Shown: positions 58,573-64,000 of the stretch, one piece after another
Layout of the letters: the number at the start of each line of letters is the position of its first letter
Numbering within the stretch: position 1 is the stretch's first letter
Assembly: GCA_963781305.1 (NCBI GenBank)
Contig: CAWAFL010000014.1
Coordinates: 744,001-808,000 of the forward strand
Direction: 5' to 3'
Source of the DNA: DASXMT01 sp963781305
Lineage (GTDB): Bacteria; Actinomycetota; Acidimicrobiia; Acidimicrobiales; RAAP-2
Length of the DNA: 64,000 nucleotides
Notes under the pieces: generated by a model
What the model saw: the letters and a program-made list of their open reading frames with translations, nothing else
Databases searched by the model: none
What the model was told of the DNA's origin: nothing
Program-made: the position numbers and the translations under genes

Positions 58573-59403
58573 GTGGCCTCTCCCCGAATGGTTACGCGGC
58601 TCACGGTGGGTAGCGACCCGGTGCGCCAGCCCGACGAACTGGCCATCGAGGAACCGCTGGAGCTGCGGGTGGGCGGCCGATCGCTGGCCGTCACCATGCG
58701 GACGCCGGGTGCAGACTTCGACCTGGCCGCCGGCTTCCTGGTCAGCGAAGCGGTCATCGAGCGCGCCGACCAGCTGGCGGCCATGCGGTACTGCGCCGGT
58801 GCGGACGACGGGGAGACCAACCGATTCAACGTGTTGGATATCTCCCTCGGGGCCCGAGTGGCCCCACCCGACCCCAGCGTGGAGCGCGCCTTCTTCACCA
58901 CAAGCTCGTGTGGGCTGTGCGGCAAAGCCAGCATCGAGGCGGTGCGCACCCGTTCGGCCTACGAGGTCCGATCCGACCCGTTGCGGATCGCCCCCGAGCT
59001 GCTGGCCACGTTCCCCGAGCGGCTACGAGCCGAGCAGAAGGTGTTCGACAAGACCGGCGGCCTCCACGCCGCCGCCCTCTTCGATGGGGAGACCGGCGAT
59101 CTCCTGGTGCTCCGGGAGGATGTCGGCCGCCACAACGCGGTCGACAAGGTGGTGGGTTGGGCCCTGCGCCAGGGCCGGCTGCCGCTGCGCGGCGCGGTGC
59201 TGATGGTGTCGGGCCGGGCTTCCTTCGAGCTGGCCCAAAAGGCGCTCATGGCCGGGATCCCGTTCCTGGCTGCGGTATCGGCCCCGTCCACCCTGGCTGC
59301 TGATCTGGCCGCCGAGTCGGGCATGACGCTGGTCGGCTTCCTCCGGGGGCCGTCGATGGTGGTGTACGCGGGCAGCGAGCGCCTGTCGCCGGCCGGATAT
59401 TGA
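58573..59403 (+). CDS. fdhD: Formate dehydrogenase accessory sulfurtransferase FdhD
   Basis: A 276-residue protein that transfers sulfur to the molybdenum cofactor for formate dehydrogenase. 'EEPLELRVGGRSLAVTMRTPGADFDLAAGFLVSEAVI' and the sulfur-carrying CxxC in 'TSSCGLCGKASIEAV' are diagnostic, followed by 'FDKTGGLHAAALFD', 'REDVGRHNAVDKVVGWAL' and 'LMVSGRASFELAQKA'. TTG 58570, GTG 58573 or ATG 58588 could be the start. No formate dehydrogenase gene is visible in the window. Confidence 0.92.
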   Translation: MASPRMVTRLTVGSDPVRQPDELAIEEPLELRVGGRSLAVTMRTPGADFDLAAGFLVSEAVIERADQLAAMRYCAGADDGETNRFNVLDISLGARVAPPDPSVERAFFTTSSCGLCGKASIEAVRTRSAYEVRSDPLRIAPELLATFPERLRAEQKVFDKTGGLHAAALFDGETGDLLVLREDVGRHNAVDKVVGWALRQGRLPLRGAVLMVSGRASFELAQKALMAGIPFLAAVSAPSTLAADLAAESGMTLVGFLRGPSMVVYAGSERLSPAGY

Positions 59404-59474
59404 TCGGCCGCCCCCCAGGCTGGCTGCCATTGCCCCGAGGATGAACGACCGGCCCGTTGCGCATGGTGGGCCGT

Positions 59475-59486
59475 TACCATGGTTAG
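59475..59486 (+). promoter_or_regulatory. TAnnnT -10 of the moaE operon (leaderless)
   Basis: TACCAT (59475-59480) is followed by six bases and GTG 59487. There is no ribosome binding site in the gap. It would drive moaE-moeA-moaA-moaD. Confidence 0.55.
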
Positions 59487-59966
59487 GTGCCGAGACGTTC
59501 TGCCGCCGGTGATTGGGTGGAGGTGACCGCCGATCCGCTTCCCACCGCTGAGGTGGCTGCTTGGACGGTGATTCCCTCGTGTGGGGCGGTGAGCATCTTC
59601 TGCGGGACGGTGCGCGATCACTCCGAGGGAAGGCCCGGGGTGGTACGCCTCGAGTACGACGCCTACGTCGAGCACGTGGTGCCGCGCCTCGACGCCATCG
59701 CCGACTCGGCCCGGAAGCGCTGGCCGGAGGTCGGGCGGGTGGCGTTGCTCCACCGGGTGGGGACGCTGGCGGTGGGCGAGACCTCAGTGGTGGTCGCCGT
59801 GTCGACGCCGCACCGTCACGAGGCCTTCGCCGCCTCGAGCTGGTGCATCGACACTGTGAAGGCCACCGTGCCCATCTGGAAGCGGGAGGTGTGGGGCGGC
59901 GGTTCGGACTGGGGTCTGTGCGCCCACGATCTGGTGGAGGTCGACGACCTGGCTGCCGGGAGCTGA
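59487..59966 (+). CDS. moaE: Molybdopterin synthase catalytic subunit MoaE
   Basis: A 159-residue subunit that inserts sulfur from MoaD into precursor Z. 'CGAVSIFCGTVRDHSEGRPGVVRLEYDAYVEHVV', 'VALLHRVGTLAVGETSVVVAVSTPHRHEAFAASSWCIDTVKATVPIWKRE' (catalytic Lys) and 'W' at the end of the motif are typical. The GTG start is fixed by the upstream -10. It begins the moa operon, with moeA four bases after its stop. Confidence 0.93.
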   Translation: MPRRSAAGDWVEVTADPLPTAEVAAWTVIPSCGAVSIFCGTVRDHSEGRPGVVRLEYDAYVEHVVPRLDAIADSARKRWPEVGRVALLHRVGTLAVGETSVVVAVSTPHRHEAFAASSWCIDTVKATVPIWKREVWGGGSDWGLCAHDLVEVDDLAAGS

Positions 59967-59970
59967 CGCC

Positions 59971-61245
59971 GTGGCCCCCCGTGAGCGACCGGGCCCCACC
60001 GTCTCCCTGGCCGAGGCGCGCCAGCACCTGCTGGCGGCGATGGTCCGCCTGGAGCCGCGCCGGGTGCCGCTCGACGAGTCGATGGGTTGCGCGCTGGCCG
60101 AGGTGGTGATGGCCGCCGAGGATGTCCCCCCGTTCGCCAACTCGGCCATGGATGGCTTTGCCGTGCGGGCCGAAGACGCCGCCACGGGCCCGTCCCGGCT
60201 CCGTCTGGTCGGCGCGGTGGCGGCCGGGGGCGTGGCCGACGACCCGCTGGGCCCGGGTGAGGCCATGGCCATCGCCACCGGAGCCCCGGTGCCCAAGGGG
60301 TCCGACGCCGTCTGCATGGTGGAACAGGCCACGGTCGAGGGCACCGAGGTGGTCCTCGAGGCTGCCATCGGCCCGGGGGAGAACGTGCGGTACCCGGGTG
60401 AGGACATCGCTCGTGGCTCGGCGGTCTTCGAGGCGTCCACGGTCATCGGGCCGTCCCATATCGGGGTGCTGGCCAGCATGGGGGTGTCCGAGGTCACCGT
60501 GTACCCGTCGGCCCGCGTCGGCGTGGTGTCAACCGGTGACGAGCTCCATCAGGGGCCGGGACTACTCGAGCACGGCCAGATCCATGACTCGAACCGGCAC
60601 GCGCTCCTGGCTGCGGTGCGCAGTGTCGGGGGCCAGGCCGTCAATTTGGGCGTGGTCGGTGACGACGAACAGGCGATCGCTGAGGCTATCGAGCGGGGCG
60701 CCGGCAGCTGCGATGCCATCCTGACCTCGGGGGGTGTGAGCGTCGGGGTGGCTGACCACATGAAGACGGTCCTGGACCGGCTGTCGGATGGGGCGGCGCA
60801 GTGGATGGAGGTGACCATCAAGCCGGCCAAGCCGTTCGGGTTCGCCGTGCTGGCGTCGTCGGGGGTGCCGGTGCTGTGTATGCCCGGCAATCCGGTCTCG
60901 GCCATGGTGAGCTTCGAGCTCCTGGCCCGCCCCGCCCTGCGCTTCATGATGGGACATCGCGTCCTGGACCGGCCGGCTCTGGTGGCCACGGCAGAACAGC
61001 GGCTGAGTCGCCGTCGCGACGGCAAGCTGCACTTCATCCGGGTCATCGCCCGGATCGATGGGGACGGGACCCTGTGGGTGCGGCCCTCGGGCGGTCAGGG
61101 CTCCCACCAGTTGCGCCCCATGGCCGAGGCCAACGCCCTGGCCATCCTGCCCGACGGCGTCGGCGACGGCGTCGATGCCGGCCAGCATGTGCGCGTCCTG
61201 CTCGTGGACCCCGACGCGTTGTTGGGCACCGAGGTGCCCTCGTGA
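59971..61245 (+). CDS. moeA: Molybdopterin molybdenumtransferase MoeA
   Basis: A 424-residue enzyme that inserts molybdate into adenylylated molybdopterin. It has 'PLDESMGCALAEVVMAAEDVPPFANSAMDGFAVRAEDA', 'GEAMAIATGAPVPKGSDAVCMVEQA', 'RVGVVSTGDELHQGPGLLEHGQIHDSNRHALLA', 'ILTSGGVSVGVADHMK' and 'VLCMPGNPVSAMVSFELLARPAL'. The stop overlaps the moaA start (GTGA), so the operon is tightly coupled. Confidence 0.95.
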   Translation: MAPRERPGPTVSLAEARQHLLAAMVRLEPRRVPLDESMGCALAEVVMAAEDVPPFANSAMDGFAVRAEDAATGPSRLRLVGAVAAGGVADDPLGPGEAMAIATGAPVPKGSDAVCMVEQATVEGTEVVLEAAIGPGENVRYPGEDIARGSAVFEASTVIGPSHIGVLASMGVSEVTVYPSARVGVVSTGDELHQGPGLLEHGQIHDSNRHALLAAVRSVGGQAVNLGVVGDDEQAIAEAIERGAGSCDAILTSGGVSVGVADHMKTVLDRLSDGAAQWMEVTIKPAKPFGFAVLASSGVPVLCMPGNPVSAMVSFELLARPALRFMMGHRVLDRPALVATAEQRLSRRRDGKLHFIRVIARIDGDGTLWVRPSGGQGSHQLRPMAEANALAILPDGVGDGVDAGQHVRVLLVDPDALLGTEVPS

Positions 61246-62309
61246 CCGCCGTCGCACCGGTTCCCGTCGCCATCCGCCCGCGCCCGCCCGGCCCGGCGAT
61301 GGCCGAGATGCCGTTGGAGGGACCGCTGGTCGACCCCTTCGGCCGGGTGCACCGCGACCTGCGGCTGTCGGTGACCGACCGGTGCAACTTCAGGTGCGTC
61401 CACTGCCTGCCTGAGGAGGGGGTGACCTTCCTGCCCCGCTCGGAGGTGCTCGGCTTCGACGAGATGGTGCGGGCCGCGACAGTGGCGCGCCGATTGGGCA
61501 TCACCTCGGTGCGGATCACCGGGGGCGAACCCCTGGTCCGCCATGGCGTGCCCGATCTGGTGGCCCGCCTCGCCGCCATCGGGTTCGACGACCTGTCGCT
61601 CACCACCAATGGCACCGAGCTGGCCCGCCTGGCGCCCGCACTGGCCGGTGCCGGGCTGGACAGGGTCAACGTGAGCTGTGACTCGCTCCGACCCGAGCGG
61701 TTCGCCCGGATCCGACGGCGGGGGCAGCTCGCCCCGGTGCTGGCGGCCATGGACGCGGCCGAGGCTGCCGGGCTCGATCCGGTCAAGGTGAACGTCGTGC
61801 CCATCGCCGGGGTGAACGACGATGAGATCGAGTCGTTCGCCGAGTTCGCCCGGACCACCGGGCGGGTCGTGCGCTTCATCGAATTCATGCCCCTCGACGG
61901 CGAGGGCGCATGGCAACGCGACCAGGTGGTGCCGGCAGACGAGGTGCTGGCCCGGATCCACGCCCGCTGGCCGCTCGAGGCGAGCCCGGCTCTGGGTGGA
62001 GACCGGTCGGCGCCGGCCGAGCGATACCGGTTCACCGATGGGGGTGGCGAGATCGGGGTCATCGCCAGCGTGACCCGGCCCTTCTGCGGTACCTGTGACC
62101 GCCTCCGCCTGACCGCCGACGGCTCGCTGCGCAACTGCCTCTTCGCTCATGAGGAGCTCTCGGTGCGCGACCTGCTCCGGGGAGGCGGCTCCGACGGGGA
62201 GATCGCCCGCCACTTCCGGCGAGCGGTGTGGGCCAAGTTCCCCGGGCATGGCATCAACGATCCGACGTTTCTCCGGCCGGGCCGCTCGATGTCGATGATC
62301 GGAGGGTGA
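61242..62309 (+). CDS. moaA: GTP 3',8-cyclase MoaA
   Basis: A 355-residue radical SAM enzyme that starts molybdenum cofactor synthesis from GTP. The radical SAM Cys motif is 'CNFRCVHC', with 'RITGGEPLVR' after it. The second cluster ligands are in 'PFCGTCDRLRLTADGSLRNCLF', and the chain ends in Gly-Gly ('SMSMIGG'), needed for activity in the family. GTG 61242 overlaps the moeA stop, and its stop overlaps the moaD start. Confidence 0.95.
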   Translation: MTAVAPVPVAIRPRPPGPAMAEMPLEGPLVDPFGRVHRDLRLSVTDRCNFRCVHCLPEEGVTFLPRSEVLGFDEMVRAATVARRLGITSVRITGGEPLVRHGVPDLVARLAAIGFDDLSLTTNGTELARLAPALAGAGLDRVNVSCDSLRPERFARIRRRGQLAPVLAAMDAAEAAGLDPVKVNVVPIAGVNDDEIESFAEFARTTGRVVRFIEFMPLDGEGAWQRDQVVPADEVLARIHARWPLEASPALGGDRSAPAERYRFTDGGGEIGVIASVTRPFCGTCDRLRLTADGSLRNCLFAHEELSVRDLLRGGGSDGEIARHFRRAVWAKFPGHGINDPTFLRPGRSMSMIGG

Positions 62310-62548
62310 CGGTGGCCCGGCTCCGCCTGTTCGGTGCGGCCGTCGACGCGGCCGGTAGTCGGGAGAGCGACGTCGACGGCCAGACGGTCGACGAGGTCCT
62401 CACCGCGGCCTGTGCCCGGTACGGCCAGGGATTCGCCGATGTCCTCGGCCGCTCCAGGGTATGGGTGAACGGCGAGCCCGCCGCACCCGGTGACCGGATC
62501 ATGGCTTCGGATGAGCTGGCCGTGTTGCCGCCGGTGTCGGGCGGCTAG
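62306..62548 (+). CDS. moaD: Molybdopterin synthase sulfur carrier MoaD
   Basis: An 80-residue ubiquitin-fold protein ending 'LPPVSGG'; the C-terminal Gly-Gly becomes the thiocarboxylate used by MoaE. The core is 'VARLRLFGAAVDAAGSRESDVDGQTVDEVL' and 'VWVNGEPAAPGDRIMASDELAVL'. The GTG start overlaps the moaA stop (GTGA). Confidence 0.9.
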   Translation: MTVARLRLFGAAVDAAGSRESDVDGQTVDEVLTAACARYGQGFADVLGRSRVWVNGEPAAPGDRIMASDELAVLPPVSGG

Positions 62549-62613
62549 CTGCGGAGGGAGCCCGAAAGACCCATGGGGTAGTGATGTCGGGCCCCTCGCT
62601 AGCATGCCCAGTG

Positions 62614-62844
62614 ATGACGGTCACCCGTGCCGAGTGGTTGAGCAGGTTCGCCGCCGAGTTGGGCGTCCCGGCGCCGACCGATGAGGACATCGAGTCGCTC
62701 TTGGACCTGGCCGGTACCGCCGCGCATGCGTCGGAACGGACAGCGGCACCGTTGACGTGCTGGCTGGTCGGCCGCGCCGGTCTCGAACCCGCTGCCGCCC
62801 GGGCGGCCGCCGAAGCGCTCGTGGCCCAGCTCGACGGGACCTAG
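62614..62844 (+). CDS. DUF6457-type small protein
   Basis: A 76-residue helical protein: 'WLSRFAAELGVPAPTDEDIESLLDLAGTAAHASERTAAPLTCWLVGRAGLEPAAARAAAEAL'. It matches the short domain found near or fused to MobA-like proteins in actinobacteria, which fits its place after the moa genes. A TAGCAT hexamer at 62600-62605 lies eight bases before ATG 62614 and five before the in-frame GTG 62611, so either could be the start of a leaderless mRNA. Confidence 0.7.
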   Translation: MTVTRAEWLSRFAAELGVPAPTDEDIESLLDLAGTAAHASERTAAPLTCWLVGRAGLEPAAARAAAEALVAQLDGT

Positions 62845-62888
62845 TTCGCTCGACGGGCCGTCATCGGCAGGGCGTCATCGGCAGGGCG
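62845..62888. repeat. Short 14-base tandem repeat between convergent genes
   Basis: CGTCATCGGCAGGG occurs twice in a row and a third CGTCAT follows, just beyond the stop of the leftward ferritin-like gene. It resembles on a smaller scale the tandem repeat at the end of the PHP gene. Confidence 0.7.
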
Positions 62889-63308
62889 TCATGAGTCGCC
62901 CAGTACCGCCTGCAGGTCCCGGACGTGCTCCTGGGTCTGCTCCAGCAACGGGCGCAGGGCTTCGGCCACGTCGGCCAACCCCAGTTCGTTGGCTTGAGCG
63001 AAGCGCTCCCGGTACCGGTTGAGCTGCTCCTCTTCGAGCTTCAAGTCCGCTTGCAGCGCGGAGCGGGACCCGTCTGTAGCCGGGACCGCTCGCACCGTCG
63101 TCGTCGGGGTCCCTTTGAGGAAGGCCACCTGGCTAGCCAGCACCCGAGCATGGTTGAGCTCTTGGGTGAGGTGCTTGGTCAGCTCGTCCACGGTGCTCAC
63201 GTACTCGGCTCCGGTGATGGTGGCGATGTGCAGGTTGTACTGCACGATCGACTGGTACTCGGTGCTGAGGTCCTCGTTCAACCGGTCGATGAACTCGTCG
63301 GTGGTCAT
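62889..63308 (-). CDS. Ferritin-like/bacterioferritin-type four-helix protein
   Basis: A 139-residue helical protein: 'FIDRLNEDLSTEYQSIVQYNLHIATITGAEYVSTVDELTKHLTQELNHARVLASQVAFLKG' with Glu, Tyr, His and ExxH placed like ferroxidase ligands (ELNHA), then 'LQADLKLEEEQLNRYRERFAQANELGLADVAEALRPLLEQTQEHVRDL'. Members of this group store iron or scavenge peroxide. AGGAGAG precedes ATG 63308. A hemerythrin-like gene lies upstream on the same strand. Confidence 0.85.
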   Translation of the reverse strand: MTTDEFIDRLNEDLSTEYQSIVQYNLHIATITGAEYVSTVDELTKHLTQELNHARVLASQVAFLKGTPTTTVRAVPATDGSRSALQADLKLEEEQLNRYRERFAQANELGLADVAEALRPLLEQTQEHVRDLQAVLGDS

Positions 63309-63478
63309 GTCTCTCCTTGGGTGTTGGTCGGTGAAAGGAACGGTGAAAGGAACAGAACGGATGGAACAGAACGGATCGGGGCAAGACGTCGGTACACGCT
63401 GTCGAGCGAGCCAGAGCGCCCGCTCCACCGCCGGCGGTCGGGCCGGGCCTACTCGTCTCGATGTGGCTCCGGCGGACC

Positions 63479-64000
63479 TCAGCTCTCGGGCGGTCGATCG
63501 GGCTCGTCGCCGGGCAGTTGCTCGACGCCGGGATGCCAGGTGGTCGAGGTGTCGTTGACGGCGCGGTCGATCTTCTCCCCGATGGTGGCCATCGCCCGCC
63601 CGATCGGATTGTGCGGTGGATCAGGGTGGGTGGAGGCGTGGGCCACGGCTCGCTCGAGCTTTCGGGCCAGCTCCCGTTGGTCGGCCGGGTCGAGCGCATC
63701 CACCAGTGGCAATAGCTCCCGGTCCTCCTGGTCGAGGTGGCTGTGGATGGCGTCGATGAGGGCGTCCAGGGACGCTTCGAATCCCTCAGGGTCGTCGGCG
63801 TGGGTGTTGATGGGCTTGACGTGCCGAGTTCGATTGCGGATCTCGACCATGGCCGAGCGGACCGCGGCCTGGTCCTCTTCCGCCCGTGCAATCGGGGCCT
63901 CTGTGCCGGGCTGTCCACGCAACGCTGGATACAGCGCTCGTTGCTTGGCGTCCTCGTAGCGTGCCGACAGCCGTACCAGCTCGCCGGCCAGATCGGCTCG
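63479..64000 (-). CDS. Hemerythrin HHE-domain protein (N-terminus beyond window edge)
   Basis: The frame stays open to the right edge (173 residues seen). 'LVRLSARYEDAKQRALYPALRG' and 'FEASLDALIDAIHSHLDQEDRELLPLVDALDPADQRELARKLERAVAHA' are the helices of an HHE cation-binding domain, with a His-rich 'HSHLDQED' segment that would bind a di-iron centre. The C-terminal 'GRAMATIGEKIDRAVNDT' is less conserved. Oxygen, NO or iron sensing is plausible. TTG 63922 is not the true start, because conserved coding continues upstream. Confidence 0.82.
   Translation of the reverse strand, partial: RADLAGELVRLSARYEDAKQRALYPALRGQPGTEAPIARAEEDQAAVRSAMVEIRNRTRHVKPINTHADDPEGFEASLDALIDAIHSHLDQEDRELLPLVDALDPADQRELARKLERAVAHASTHPDPPHNPIGRAMATIGEKIDRAVNDTSTTWHPGVEQLPGDEPDRPPES

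Overview
This window reads as chromosomal DNA from a high-GC actinobacterium, most likely a member of the Acidimicrobiia or a neighbouring class. That placement is inferred from gene content: a dnaK-grpE-dnaJ-hspR-clpB operon, a GlnR-type box in front of amtB-glnK, an EtfD-like Fe-S membrane oxidoreductase, a dUMP-forming dCTP deaminase, and frequent GTG/TTG starts. I see no insertion sequence, prophage, CRISPR array or rRNA. One tRNA gene (Gly, anticodon CCC) is present.

Layout. 1-14 kb is a catabolic/redox region: a truncated SAM methyltransferase, a zinc alcohol dehydrogenase with a VOC-fold partner, a RidA protein, a GMC flavoprotein with its gluconate-dehydrogenase-type small subunit, a ThuA-like protein, and a TetR gene carrying an apparent single-base frameshift. 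An Lrp regulator then diverges from a Leu/Phe-type dehydrogenase and a fused indolepyruvate ferredoxin oxidoreductase, suggesting an amino-acid deamination and 2-oxoacid oxidation module. 14-22 kb is accessory: two exported proteins with striking palindromes in front of them, an SRPBCC-ArsR pair, DUF2182 and DUF899 proteins, an alpha/beta hydrolase and a conserved protein of unknown function. 22-28 kb encodes an oligopeptide ABC importer in which one permease and both ATPases form one polypeptide. 28-36 kb holds the tRNA, dcd, etfD, a cyclic-nucleotide-binding protein, the nitrogen pair amtB-glnK under a GlnR box, and gpmA. 36-43 kb is the heat-shock operon. 43-57 kb is de novo purine synthesis (purA, D, B, C, S, Q, L, F, M) ending in pyrE, broken by a short insert before purL and a convergent PHP phosphatase after it. 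57-63 kb holds a PadR-ferredoxin pair diverging from fdhD and the molybdopterin genes moaE-moeA-moaA-moaD. The right edge carries a ferritin-like protein and a truncated hemerythrin-type protein.

Two genes (tetR near 6.46 kb, purD near 46.31 kb) each need exactly one base removed to restore family-typical C-termini. In both cases the restored stop overlaps the next start, so sequence error or very recent mutation is likely. Several first-in-transcript genes have a TAnnnT hexamer ending 6-7 bases before the start codon, a repeated signature of leaderless transcription that also fixes the starts. I found no convincing wholly new multi-gene system. The best leads are the permease-ATPase-ATPase fusion, a hairpin that would bury the ribosome binding site of a large exported repeat protein, the leaderless signature, and tandem hairpin repeats that copy the 3' end of the PHP gene.
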